From a virus, in the IMG/VR virus record IMGVR_UViG_3300046703_000105, positions 1-28,610 of that record: 28,610 nucleotides of DNA; one strand, given 5' to 3'. Positions 1-6,918 of this stretch are shown in pieces. The notes under the pieces were generated by a model. That model did not search any database. It was not told where the DNA came from and saw nothing but the letters and a program-made list of their open reading frames with translations. The position numbers and the translations under genes were made by a program. Within the stretch, counting starts at the first letter, position 1. Every line of letters starts with the position of its first letter.

Positions 1-1
1 C

Positions 2-124
2 CCCTTTCAGGAAGTGTTCGTGCTCTGGAAGAACAACAAGTCTGGAATTTCACTCAAAACAATTCGTCACGGCACCCCACTTGAGTGGCGTGGCACATAC
101 TCAAAGGGATATTACTCTTTTTGA
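2..124 (+). CDS. C-terminal fragment of an upstream virion gene, possibly portal (partial)
   Basis: The reading frame is open from the left edge of the window and ends at TGA 122-124, giving about 40 residues rich in Lys, Trp and Tyr, ending in KGYYSF. No domain can be recognised in so short a piece. The gene that normally precedes a prohead protease in HK97-like viruses is the portal, so portal is the best guess from position only. A gap of about 100 bases with a possible promoter separates it from the protease gene. Confidence 0.5.
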   Translation, partial: PFQEVFVLWKNNKSGISLKTIRHGTPLEWRGTYSKGYYSF

Positions 125-193
125 TGTATTAGTCTTTAATAGGTCAAAAACCGACACATAGATACGGTGCGCCTTACAATATGTCACGTGAGT

Positions 194-206
194 GTATATT
201 TTATAC
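194..206 (+). promoter_or_regulatory. Possible TATA-type promoter with inverted symmetry before the capsid module
   Basis: The segment GTATATTTTATAC is a perfect inverted repeat (GTATA, TTT, TATAC) inside a longer imperfect one at 190-208. As an archaeal TATA box it would place the transcript start about 25 bases downstream, near 220-225, just before the ATG at 229, so the mRNA would have a very short leader. The symmetry could also serve a repressor. The call rests on motif and spacing only. Confidence 0.35.
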
Positions 207-228
207 TCCCTAGCCCTGGTGTTTTAAA

Positions 229-858
229 ATGAAACTAGAAACTAACTTAGAATATCCTCTCGAAATAAAGTCTCTTGATGGAGAGGCAGGGCACTTTGAA
301 GGCTATTTGTCAGTTTGGAACGATGTAGACAAACAACAGGACATTGTAGATAAAGGGGCGTGGACTGTCGAACTTAACCCGATGCCTATTTTTTATCGAC
401 ATAACCGCGACGAACCGCTTGGAGCCATCACAGGGTATAAAGAAGATGATTATGGCTTCTTAGTGGAAGGTGATCTTGACCTTACTGTAAAGCGAGCTCA
501 AGAGATCCACTCCTTGATGAAAAAGGGGATACTGAAGCTTTCACCAGGCTACTTAACCGAAGAAGATTATTTTGACGGACAGATCCGCCACATCAAACGT
601 GGGGGACTCTATGAAGCTTCTATTACCCCATTTCCAGCGAACCTTAACGCTGGCTTCACCTCAGTTAAAGAAGAGGACTATGAAGACAGCGACTACGATG
701 AAGATACTGATTCTAAACCAAACAAAACAGAACCAGGCCTCTCACAAAAGGAAGAAGAACTGGCAGCAGTTCTGAAAGCAGAAGAGGGACTTATTTTAAA
801 AACGAAGGAACTGAAGGAGGCTATTTTGACGCTCCTTTCAGAAAAACCACCTAAATAG
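229..858 (+). CDS. Prohead (capsid maturation) protease, HK97 family U35
   Basis: This 209-residue protein should cleave the scaffold part of the capsid protein during head maturation. The N-terminal strand FEGYLSVWNDVDKQQDIV fits the family's opening G-x-(A/L)-S-x-F/W...D...D pattern. His58 (FYRHNRDEPLG) and Ser105 (LKLSPGY) are placed as the catalytic pair of the herpesvirus-assemblin-like fold, and LYEASITPFPANLNA (128-142) is the highly conserved family signature. The last 60 residues are acidic, then Lys/Glu-rich, and probably form a flexible scaffold-like tail. The capsid gene starts 9 bases downstream, as expected. Start ATG 229 gives the standard N-terminus; no strong ribosome site precedes it, which agrees with a short leader. 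Confidence 0.93.
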   Translation: MKLETNLEYPLEIKSLDGEAGHFEGYLSVWNDVDKQQDIVDKGAWTVELNPMPIFYRHNRDEPLGAITGYKEDDYGFLVEGDLDLTVKRAQEIHSLMKKGILKLSPGYLTEEDYFDGQIRHIKRGGLYEASITPFPANLNAGFTSVKEEDYEDSDYDEDTDSKPNKTEPGLSQKEEELAAVLKAEEGLILKTKELKEAILTLLSEKPPK

Positions 859-866
859 GTGAAACT

Positions 867-2078
867 ATGGATGAAACAACTCCAACAATAGAAGAACTAA
901 TAGAACTACAAAAAAAGGAGCTGGGGGCTGCAACTACGAGTGTTAAAGAGTTGCATGACCGCTTCAAGGCCTATGATGATAAAATCACGGCCCAGGATGA
1001 GTTAACGACCTCGCAAAAAGAGGAGGTCTCTGCTCTGACAATGAAGCTCGAAGAAGTCATGACAAGTCTTAATCGCACGGACAAGTCGCTTAGCACAAAG
1101 GAAGAGCTCAGCCAGTTACAGGTCAAGGAGTTCGGGCGCTTTGTTTCGCACGGAACCAACTATGACCAGTCAGTGTTTGCAGAGCTTGGCACCTTTGAAC
1201 AGAAGGCAATGATGAGCGATAACCTCCGAACCGGCGGTTACTGGATGCCCACTACCACGATGTCAGGTATCCTTGAGGACATGGTCTACGTTGACCCGTT
1301 CCGCCAACTCGCGAGTGTTATGTCACTTAGCGAAGGCGACACGCTTGAGGGATTCTATGAAGATGGAACCCTTAGTGCGGCATGGACTACAGAACGTGGG
1401 ACACCTGTTGAGCGGGCAACCCCTGAGATCGACAAGTGGGAGATCCCAACGCACCCAATGTATGTCTACCCAAGGCTCACGCAGAAGATGGCGAGACTCG
1501 CTAACTTCAATGTTGAACAGTGGCTCACAGGCAAGTACGCCAAGGCATTTGGCCTCTTAGAGGGCAATGCGTTCCTTACTGGAACTGGCGTAGGGCAACC
1601 GAAGGGAATTGTTACACACAGTACAGCGGGCAACATCAACCACGTACCGAGTGGAAATGCAAACTTCATTCTGGACTTTGATTGTTTAATCAATGCACAG
1701 GACGCACTCCTGGATCAATATCAGGGTGGTGCAAGTTGGCTTATGACTCGCGGTATGTTCAGCACACTCCGTAAGATCGGTGATGCAATTGGTCACTACT
1801 TAATAGAGCCAGACATCGCAAAGCAGCCGCAACCAACGCTGTTCGGTAAGCCAGTGTACTTCATGTACAACATGCCGACGTACGTTGCGGGCCACGATGT
1901 TATATTCTACGGTGACTTCAAGCAGCTTTACCAGATCGTTGACGCTCAGGGCGCATTTGTTGTGCGTGATGAGGTCACAGACTTTGGCCGTATCATACTG
2001 AAGACGGAACGTCTCGGTGTGGGTGGCGACGTTATAGATTTCGACGCTGCAAAGTGTATTCGCATTGAAGCTGCGTAA
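867..2078 (+). CDS. Major capsid protein, HK97 fold
   Basis: At 403 residues it is a typical HK97 gp5-type capsid protein. Residues 1-105 are charged and helical (coiled-coil delta or scaffold domain), to be removed by the protease upstream. The mature shell domain begins near residue 110 with GGYWMPTTTMSGILEDM, followed by the family-typical VDPFRQLASVMSLSEGDTLE (N-arm and E-loop region) and LLEGNAFLTGTGVGQPKGIV near residues 230-250, a hallmark of the family. The C-terminal P and A domains include FYGDFKQLYQIVDAQG and the closing strand DFDAAKCIRIEAA. Ribosome site AGGTGA lies at 857-862, 4 bases before the ATG. Confidence 0.95.
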   Translation: MDETTPTIEELIELQKKELGAATTSVKELHDRFKAYDDKITAQDELTTSQKEEVSALTMKLEEVMTSLNRTDKSLSTKEELSQLQVKEFGRFVSHGTNYDQSVFAELGTFEQKAMMSDNLRTGGYWMPTTTMSGILEDMVYVDPFRQLASVMSLSEGDTLEGFYEDGTLSAAWTTERGTPVERATPEIDKWEIPTHPMYVYPRLTQKMARLANFNVEQWLTGKYAKAFGLLEGNAFLTGTGVGQPKGIVTHSTAGNINHVPSGNANFILDFDCLINAQDALLDQYQGGASWLMTRGMFSTLRKIGDAIGHYLIEPDIAKQPQPTLFGKPVYFMYNMPTYVAGHDVIFYGDFKQLYQIVDAQGAFVVRDEVTDFGRIILKTERLGVGGDVIDFDAAKCIRIEAA

Positions 2079-2090
2079 GGAGAGGTCATC

Positions 2091-2522
2091 ATGCCAGTAC
2101 CAAGTACAAAATGGTCTGCAACTAGAGATACGATGACTTTTGCCACGGGCAGCACTCTTACGGTAGACGCTGGCGCTACGTTCTCGTGCGCTGGCTATGT
2201 CGCAAGCACCGTCACTACGCTGCGCGTTACGACAACCTCTGAACTCAACGGTAACGTTAGTATGGGGCCTCATGGCGCAGCGACACTAGTCGTTGCAGGG
2301 ACCACTGGGATCGTAACATTGGCAAATTCAATGACGATTGACCCAACGGAGACGGACGTGACTAGGATAGGTAAATTTGGGTTCTGTAATGACACAAGCC
2401 CAGCAGCAACTCCTGCGGCAAACCTCTACACGCTTTACGTGAGCGCCAATACTGAGGGTGATCTTTACCTACTTTCGTCAACTGGCAAGAAAGCCAAGGT
2501 TACGATGGGTGCTTACGCCTGA
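2091..2522 (+). CDS. Capsid-associated structural protein of unknown family (possible decoration protein)
   Basis: The product has 143 residues, very rich in Thr, Ser, Ala and Gly with few charges, in a pattern of short beta strands (TLTVDAGATFSC, GNVSMGPHGAATLVVAG). I do not recognise a named family. Its place directly after the capsid gene, a strong ribosome site (AAGGAGAGG just upstream of ATG 2091) and its composition suggest an abundant virion protein such as a decoration or head-fibre protein. A hairpin with a T8 loop overlaps its stop codon, so capsid and this protein may form a separately terminated, highly expressed transcript. Confidence 0.75.
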   Translation: MPVPSTKWSATRDTMTFATGSTLTVDAGATFSCAGYVASTVTTLRVTTTSELNGNVSMGPHGAATLVVAGTTGIVTLANSMTIDPTETDVTRIGKFGFCNDTSPAATPAANLYTLYVSANTEGDLYLLSSTGKKAKVTMGAYA

Positions 2523-2542
2523 GTTATTTTTTTTTAACTCAG
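2519..2542 (+). terminator. Hairpin with T8 loop after the capsid/decoration genes
   Basis: CTGAGTTA (2519-2526), eight T (2527-2534) and TAACTCAG (2535-2542) form a perfect 8-base inverted repeat whose loop is all T. It overlaps the TGA stop at 2520-2522. A T-run is the core of archaeal termination, and the stem could also protect the 3' end of the abundant capsid mRNA. It may be only a partial terminator, since neck genes follow. Confidence 0.5.
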
Positions 2543-2554
2543 CCTGAATAAAAT

Positions 2555-2713
2555 ATGCAAACGAGTGAAAAGATGCAGATAACGAAAAGTATGGTTGAAG
2601 CCCGCAAAGCCCAGATGATTGCTGAACGAGACAAGCATCTCGCAATAGCAAGCGCCTATAATGGCTCTGCTGAGGATTGCGACCATTGGCTCGAAATCTT
2701 AGACTCAAAATAG
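2555..2713 (+). CDS. Small virion-module protein (52 aa)
   Basis: ATG 2555 to TAG 2711-2713 encodes 52 residues. The core MVEARKAQMIAERDKHLAIA forms a charged amphipathic helix, followed by SAYNGSAEDCDHWLEIL. This helix then G-x-x-x-D-C-x-x-W-L pattern recurs in small proteins of many tailed phages, whose role is unknown to me. It sits between two capsid-associated genes. The next gene begins 17 bases later, after its own AAGGTGA ribosome site. Confidence 0.6.
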   Translation: MQTSEKMQITKSMVEARKAQMIAERDKHLAIASAYNGSAEDCDHWLEILDSK

Positions 2714-2730
2714 ATAAAGGTGAATAAAAA

Positions 2731-3231
2731 ATGGGAAATAAGGAAGAACTCCACGAGTTGAAGTTTAGTACGTGGATTGCCCCAGTTAACTTAGCCACAC
2801 CAACCGCGACTGTAGCCGCTGTCGTTAACGTTGACACGCAGAACTATGAATCAACATTGTTCGTGCTAGACCTCGGCGTGATAGCTGCTGACGTGAACTG
2901 GGTTATCCAGGTGTGGGATGCAGATGCTGCCGGTGCAGAAGGCGCCAGTGGTGCAGCGGTTTGCGTTCCGAATGACGTGATCTTCGCGGTGAGTGATAAC
3001 AGCGCTTTAGTGGCGGCCAAGTATGTAGAGGTCGCTAACACATCACAAACGCTAACGCTTTCAGCCGCAGCTGACGGTGGGCGAGCAGTAATGTTCGCTT
3101 ATAAAGGCAGCAAGCGCTACGCAAGGTTGCACATAACCTCTGCTGGTGACAAAGCTGGACTTGCCGGTGTAACGGTGATCCAAGGACACACGAGATACCA
3201 AGGTAGAGGCGGCATACACACGGTGCCATAA
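2731..3231 (+). CDS. Capsid-associated structural protein (KGSKRYARL-type)
   Basis: The 166-residue protein is mainly beta, with the first half carrying VNVDTQNYESTLFVLDLGVI and the C-terminal third AYKGSKRYARLHITSAGD, then VTVIQGHTRY. The motif Y-x-G-S-K-R-Y-x-R-(V/L) is a recurring feature of structural proteins coded just downstream of the capsid gene in many siphoviruses; its precise place in the head is not something I can state. Ribosome site AAGGTGA (about 2717-2723) lies 7 bases before ATG 2731. A head location is inferred from position. Confidence 0.75.
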   Translation: MGNKEELHELKFSTWIAPVNLATPTATVAAVVNVDTQNYESTLFVLDLGVIAADVNWVIQVWDADAAGAEGASGAAVCVPNDVIFAVSDNSALVAAKYVEVANTSQTLTLSAAADGGRAVMFAYKGSKRYARLHITSAGDKAGLAGVTVIQGHTRYQGRGGIHTVP

Positions 3232-3242
3232 GCAGGCGATAC

Positions 3243-3431
3243 ATGCCCCGTGGCAATCGTGTCTTGATGCTGCGCGATCTCTACCTTTCTGAGGTAGAAG
3301 ATGAGGAGGGTGAAATACGAAAAACGGGCTACGTGCAGGGGATTGTGTACAACTTTCCCACACACATCGCACGAGCCCTTGTGAAAAAGGGATACGCGGA
3401 GTTCTACCATGCGTCTAAGACGTCGAGTTGA
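3243..3431 (+). CDS. Small head-module protein (62 aa)
   Basis: The 62-residue product contains RVLMLRDLYLSEVEDEEGEI followed by NFPTHIARALVKKGYAEFY. Short proteins ending with a N-F-P...A-x-x-L-V-x-x-G-x-A-E-F segment are often coded between capsid and connector genes in tailed phages; no function is assigned here. It overlaps the connector gene by 23 bases, which suggests translational coupling. The start is uncertain: ATG 3243 lacks a clear ribosome site, and ATG 3267 would remove only 8 residues. Confidence 0.65.
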   Translation: MPRGNRVLMLRDLYLSEVEDEEGEIRKTGYVQGIVYNFPTHIARALVKKGYAEFYHASKTSS

Positions 3432-3960
3432 TGCTCAGTCAGAGCCGGTGACAAAGGAACAGGTCAAAGCAGATCTAATCCTCACAGGCACTGCTGATGA
3501 CACGCTGATCGACAGTTACATCACAACTGCACGGCAGTTCATTGAGAACTACGCAAAGGTTTCGATACTTACCCAAACGTGGCAGGTGTCTTTCACCCCA
3601 GATGAACTCATCGCGCCGGTTGAAGGTGAAACACCGGACAGAATTACCCTGCCGCGTCCTCCTATCCAGAGTGTGAATACAATAACATTCATGGACGATA
3701 CGGGCACCTCAACAACGCTGGCCGTTACGACGGACTATCGCTTTGAGGATGAAGATGTGATCTTCGTTAGTCCAGAGGTAGGTGGCAGGTACACCATAGA
3801 CTACACGACAGGATACACTGACACGAGCATTATCCCAGATCCCTTTTTGATAGGGATTAGGATAGCAGCGACAAGCCACTACGAGAACCGTGAGTCGTTT
3901 GTGATCCCACCAGGGATCCGGCAACTTGTCGGTCCATTAAGACGGGGGCGATTAGTATAG
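3409..3960 (+). CDS. Head-tail connector, gp6-like (phiE125 gp8 family)
   Basis: This 183-residue protein should form the ring below the portal. The N-terminal part VTKEQVKADLILTGTADDTLIDSYITTARQFIENY is the helical core typical of HK97 gp6-like adaptors (residue D near the L-I-x-x-x-I-x-x-A-R motif). It is followed by ITLPRPPIQSVNTITFMDDTG (the conserved L-P-x-P-P-I-x-S-V strand), then a Y-R-F...Y-T-I-D-Y-T-T-G-Y segment, and a C-terminal helix with HYENRES. These are the order and features of the family. The gene ends at TAG 3958-3960, where a possible AUA start of the next gene overlaps it. Confidence 0.9.
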   Translation: MRLRRRVDAQSEPVTKEQVKADLILTGTADDTLIDSYITTARQFIENYAKVSILTQTWQVSFTPDELIAPVEGETPDRITLPRPPIQSVNTITFMDDTGTSTTLAVTTDYRFEDEDVIFVSPEVGGRYTIDYTTGYTDTSIIPDPFLIGIRIAATSHYENRESFVIPPGIRQLVGPLRRGRLV

Positions 3961-4073
3961 CAGGACGCAGACCGAGATCATCTCAGTCTCCTGAATCATT
4001 AGCAAACCTTGTTCCGTTCGGTAGGCCAGTTCTTAGCCCATCAATAGGCTCACTGCGCGATACCTTTGACCTG

Positions 4074-4382
4074 ATGCAAAGCACCGAGGGTCGGTCTGAT
4101 ACCGGCTCTGTGACTTCCAATTGGGAGTCCATTGGCACGATGCGTGGAAAACTAACCCCCCTTACGGGGACTGAGATATTCAGGACCCTCCAGGCAGGAC
4201 ACGAAGCCACGCACCAGATCAACATGCGCTTTACTGACCAGCTTGACACGACGATGCAGTTGAGGATATATGACACGGCGTATAGCCGTTACAGATACTT
4301 CACACCCCTCTACGTCCTAGACCCCCAGAACAGACACACACAACTCAATATTTTCGTCAAAGAAATACTACCAGAGGCTTAA
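4074..4382 (+). CDS. Head closure / head-tail joining protein (gp16-like); true start probably upstream
   Basis: The 102 residues from ATG 4074 hold the core of the Phage_H_T_join family: NWESIGTMRGKLTPLTGTEI, then HQINMRFTDQLDTTMQLRIY and a C-terminal strand NIFVKEI. The protein closes the head below the connector. The same frame is open upstream to 3894, and the stretch SIGSLRDTFDLMQSTEG just before and over the ATG resembles the usual family N-terminus, so ATG 4074 is probably internal. No ATG, GTG or TTG exists in frame upstream. The best candidate is ATA 3957, overlapping the stop of the connector gene as ATAG with GGGGGCG at 3944-3950 six bases before it. Confidence 0.85.
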   Translation: MQSTEGRSDTGSVTSNWESIGTMRGKLTPLTGTEIFRTLQAGHEATHQINMRFTDQLDTTMQLRIYDTAYSRYRYFTPLYVLDPQNRHTQLNIFVKEILPEA

Positions 4383-4383
4383 A

Positions 4384-4833
4384 ATGGGATTATTAAACGC
4401 TACGATAGGTGGCCTTGAATCAGCCTTTGGGAGGATCACCACATTTCTTGGCAAAATGGTGGTTTTCCAAGACAGAGCTGTGAGAGATTCTGGCGAGATC
4501 TTAGCTGAAAGGATGCGTGAACTTGCCCCAGAATGGACAGGGCAACTCAAAGCAAGCATCCGTGTCGACAAGACCAGTTATAACACCGTTGAGGTAGGGC
4601 CGCACGTTCCGTACGCATACTACATGGAGTTCGGCGCACCGCCACACGTTCCCCCCAGGGGCGCACTCTACGCTTGGGCAGAGGACAAAGGAATGACTGT
4701 TGAGGCAATCGTGGCAAAGATCACGGAAGAGGGTGTTGACGCACAACCATTCGTCATGCCAGCAGTCGAACAGAGCAAACCAGCAATCCAAGCCAAGGTT
4801 GTCGAGTTGTCTGCGATTGTTTCAGGAATATGA
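4384..4833 (+). CDS. HK97 gp10-family neck / tail-completion protein
   Basis: At 149 residues it matches the HK97 gp10 family. Key segments are ELAPEWTGQLKASIRV (the A-P-x-x-T-G-x-L-x-x-S-I signature, about residues 45-60), VEVGPHVPYAYYMEFGA (the V-G-x...Y-A-x-Y-x-E-F-G strand), and DAQPFVMPAVEQSK near the C-terminus (the Q-P-F-x-x-P-A motif). The ATG follows the previous stop by one base. The family lies at the head-tail interface and is needed for tail completion or joining. Confidence 0.92.
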   Translation: MGLLNATIGGLESAFGRITTFLGKMVVFQDRAVRDSGEILAERMRELAPEWTGQLKASIRVDKTSYNTVEVGPHVPYAYYMEFGAPPHVPPRGALYAWAEDKGMTVEAIVAKITEEGVDAQPFVMPAVEQSKPAIQAKVVELSAIVSGI

Positions 4834-4858
4834 AGTAGGGGGCAGAGAGAACAAAAAG

Positions 4859-5281
4859 ATGGTAAATAAACCTTTTGTATGGGAGCACAGCGCGGAGCTT
4901 GCACTTCGTAGAGTGCTAAACAAGCGTCTAAGCGACGAGGTAAGTTGTCCTGTTTATAACGGCAATGCACCACGCAACAAGAACTTCCCATATATGATTA
5001 TTGGAGAAAGCACCGAGAACGAGTTTTATACGAAACTTAGTAACGGTTCTGAGCTTGTCATAACATTTCACATCTTCACTATGGAGGATGGCTATGACCA
5101 GATCGACGGTCTGAAAGGTGAGCTGTTCAGCGCACTTTCAGGAGCGCCATTCATGTTCGGGGACCCTAACTGGAAGTTAGTGAGCCACGGATTAGACGGG
5201 AGTAGGAAGTTTCGCTTTGATGCGACGAAGGCACACCAGATTGTGTACTTCAGATTTAAAATGCAATATATAGAGACATAA
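4859..5281 (+). CDS. Tail terminator / completion protein, DUF3168-like
   Basis: From ATG 4859 the protein has 140 residues. It opens with a helix (HSAELALRRVLNKRL), then CPVYNGNAPRNKNFPYMIIG, then ELVITFHIFTMEDGYDQIDG and a final beta pair. The pattern V-Y-x...P-Y-x-x-I-G followed by a strand and a G-x-x-x-(I)-x-x helix is that of DUF3168 tail terminators, which cap the tail tube. The frame extends upstream to 4700, but that region overlaps the gp10-like gene in another frame and carries no domain, so ATG 4859 with GGCAGAGAG ahead was chosen. Confidence 0.85.
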   Translation: MVNKPFVWEHSAELALRRVLNKRLSDEVSCPVYNGNAPRNKNFPYMIIGESTENEFYTKLSNGSELVITFHIFTMEDGYDQIDGLKGELFSALSGAPFMFGDPNWKLVSHGLDGSRKFRFDATKAHQIVYFRFKMQYIET

Positions 5282-5297
5282 AGAGGAGAGTTAGAAA

Positions 5298-5708
5298 ATG
5301 ACAGCAATAAATGGTGCCTGTATTTTACTAGCGGTCGACACGACCGATGCGGGCAACTATGTTGAAGTGGGGATGCAAAAGAACGCCACGCTGAACATGA
5401 GTTCAGATACTATTGACGCAGCGTACAAGGCGTGTGGCGCTAACCTATGGAAGTCATACATCCCTGGCTACAAGGACTGGAGTGTTGACGCCGACGCACT
5501 TATCGTTGAGACGGACACGGCACTCGTGCACCTTGAGACCCACTGGCTTGCAGGAACGACTATACCAATAGCGGTAAAGACGCCAGCAAGCGCAACCAAA
5601 TGGACAGGCACAGTAGTTATAAAATCACTGAAATATTCAGCACCGGACGGCGGCCTTTACACCGCAGCAATCAGTCTACAAGGTACTGGCGCATTGGTCA
5701 AGGTCTGA
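5298..5708 (+). CDS. Major tail tube protein (TP901-1 type)
   Basis: The 136-residue product should form the hollow tail tube through which DNA passes. It shows INGACILLAVDTTDAGNYVEV, the N-terminal strand of the tube fold, then NATLNMSSDTIDAAYKACGANLWKSYIPGYKDWSVDAD (in order, the S-L/S-x-x-x-I-D-x-T...W-x...G-x-x-x-W-S-x-x-x-D signature of Phage_tail_2), and a C-terminal strand WTGTVVIKSLKYSAPDGGLY. AGAGGAGAG precedes ATG 5298. Its position between tail terminator and chaperones is standard. No sheath gene is present, which favours a non-contractile tail. Confidence 0.88.
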   Translation: MTAINGACILLAVDTTDAGNYVEVGMQKNATLNMSSDTIDAAYKACGANLWKSYIPGYKDWSVDADALIVETDTALVHLETHWLAGTTIPIAVKTPASATKWTGTVVIKSLKYSAPDGGLYTAAISLQGTGALVKV

Positions 5709-5723
5709 GGAAGTGAGTAAAAG

Positions 5724-6086
5724 ATGACAGAATCTGTACTCACTATAACGACATCGACCGAGGCAGGACACCGGATAGACGATCACATGCTCCAGTGTGA
5801 CGCGGCAGGATCAACCTTTGCGAACGACGGCACTGTTATGTTGTTAGTCGATAGCGCAGGGGCCAAGAGTCCAATACTTACGGTGGTTTACGCACCTGCA
5901 AAAACTTGCCCTTATGGCGTTAGCCACAGCAGGACTTATACGTGTACCCTAGCTCAGATGCACCTGATCGGACCGTTCTCAACAGGGCACTTTAACGATG
6001 ATACTGGGCTGGTCCACATAACGTGGAGTGAAACGGATGCCAGTACAATGTGTTTGGCCTTTAAGAAAGGAGCTACGATGGGTTAG
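5724..6086 (+). CDS. Structural protein, first of a tandem paralogous pair
   Basis: This 120-residue beta protein shares the segments STEAGHRID, TFANDGTV, IGPFSTGHFND and TGLVHITWSE with the next gene. T-F-x-N-D-G...I-G-P-F...F-N-x...G-x-V-x-V-x-(W)-S is a common pattern of small phage proteins coded near capsid or tail genes; some are capsid decoration or fibre proteins. The role here is unknown. GGAAGTGAG lies just upstream of ATG 5724. See the following gene for its paralog. Confidence 0.7.
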   Translation: MTESVLTITTSTEAGHRIDDHMLQCDAAGSTFANDGTVMLLVDSAGAKSPILTVVYAPAKTCPYGVSHSRTYTCTLAQMHLIGPFSTGHFNDDTGLVHITWSETDASTMCLAFKKGATMG

Positions 6087-6099
6087 GTGGTGAGATAAA

Positions 6100-6468
6100 A
6101 TGGCAGCAGAAGCAGCATTAACAGTAAAGACGAGCTCCGAGGCCGGAGCACGGATAGACACGGGAACAACCTACTCGACGGCAAACACAGACGGGCACAC
6201 GTTCGCAAACGATGGAACGGTACTTATCTTCTGTCACAACACCGATGCGGCAGTAGATCCAGTACTCACCATAACCGGACAGAACGCCTGTATCTATGGA
6301 GTCATCCACACCACGACATATACGATGACCCACGCGCAAGCGCACGTCATAGGCCCGTTCAGCACGGCACACTTTAACGACACGGCTGGACTTGTACACA
6401 TCGACTGGAGTGCCACAGAATCAGACTGTGCGTTTTACCTAGTCAAGAAAGGGCCAACGCTAGACTAA
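6100..6468 (+). CDS. Structural protein, second of a tandem paralogous pair
   Basis: This 122-residue protein is a clear paralog of the product at 5724-6086: SSEAGARID, GHTFANDGTVLI, HVIGPFSTAHFND and GLVHIDWSAT align in order with no large gaps. The two genes are 13 bases apart, with GGTGGTGAG ahead of ATG 6100. Tandem duplication followed by divergence is inferred. A virion surface role is possible, since the same fold is often displayed on phage heads or tails. Confidence 0.7.
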   Translation: MAAEAALTVKTSSEAGARIDTGTTYSTANTDGHTFANDGTVLIFCHNTDAAVDPVLTITGQNACIYGVIHTTTYTMTHAQAHVIGPFSTAHFNDTAGLVHIDWSATESDCAFYLVKKGPTLD

Positions 6469-6474
6469 TCCCGC

Positions 6475-6499
6475 ATAACCTTCACAGCCAGAAGGTTAT
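6475..6499 (+). promoter_or_regulatory. Hairpin that covers the ribosome site of the tail chaperone gene
   Basis: ATAACCTT (6475-6482) and AAGGTTAT (6492-6499) are perfect 8-base complements around the loop CACAGCCAG. The AAGG part of the ribosome site GAAGG (6491-6495) lies inside the stem, and the ATG is at 6505. The hairpin may therefore limit chaperone translation, which is needed in low amounts compared with the tail tube. Confidence 0.5.
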
Positions 6500-6504
6500 A
6501 AACA

Positions 6505-6918
6505 ATGAAGAAACTCAAAAATGAAGTCGTAGTTGAAGCAACTGACGAAAACGGTGAGCCTAAGGAGTTTAAATTAAGGTATGACCTTAACGCCTTGGCT
6601 GACTTTGAGGACCTCTATGATAAGAGCATCCTCGAAATATTCTCCCCTAGTATCAACGCTGAAGGAAAGTTTGTCCTTGATGAGGCTGGGATGCCCGTCA
6701 ATGTTTCCTTCCGCATTGGTATGCTTCGTGACCTTATCTGGGTTGGACTAAAGGCAAGACAACCGGAACTCACACGTGAAGATGTGGGTGCCCTGTTTGA
6801 CCTGTCTGACACCGACGCGATAATGCCGCACATCACCGAAGCCCTTGCGATGAGCAACCGCCAGCGGGTCCCGAAAGAGGATATCGTAGAAGAGGGTAAA
6901 GATCGCCCAAAAAAGTAA
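6505..6918 (+). CDS. Tail assembly chaperone G
   Basis: The product of the zero frame has 137 residues. It contains KEFKLRYDLNALADFEDLYD (the family's L-R-Y-D-x-N-A-L-x-x-F-E segment), then FRIGMLRDLIWVGLKARQPELTREDVGALF (R-x-L-I-W-x-G-L...P-x-L-T-x-E-x-V-G), and a short helix HITEALAMSNRQ. These are typical of gpG-like chaperones that coat the tape measure protein before the tube is built. The last codons before its TAA form the slippery site A-AAA-AAG at 6909-6915, so a fraction of ribosomes should shift into the T frame. Confidence 0.88.
   Translation: MKKLKNEVVVEATDENGEPKEFKLRYDLNALADFEDLYDKSILEIFSPSINAEGKFVLDEAGMPVNVSFRIGMLRDLIWVGLKARQPELTREDVGALFDLSDTDAIMPHITEALAMSNRQRVPKEDIVEEGKDRPKK
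6909..6915 (+). promoter_or_regulatory. -1 ribosomal frameshift site AAAAAAG
   Basis: The heptamer reads A AAA AAG in the G frame and fits the X XXY YYZ rule for -1 slippage. The zero frame stops right after it (TAA 6916-6918), and the -1 frame is open from here to 7373. It joins the G protein (137 residues) to a T domain of about 152 residues. No strong downstream stem-loop was noted. Confidence 0.85.

Noticed and set aside
1800-2273. Minus-strand frame of 157 codons over the capsid gene end
   Set aside because: It lies opposite the well-supported capsid protein, and its product has no recognisable domain.
4700-4858. N-terminal extension of the tail terminator frame
   Set aside because: It overlaps the gp10-like gene in another frame; the family fold begins after ATG 4859.
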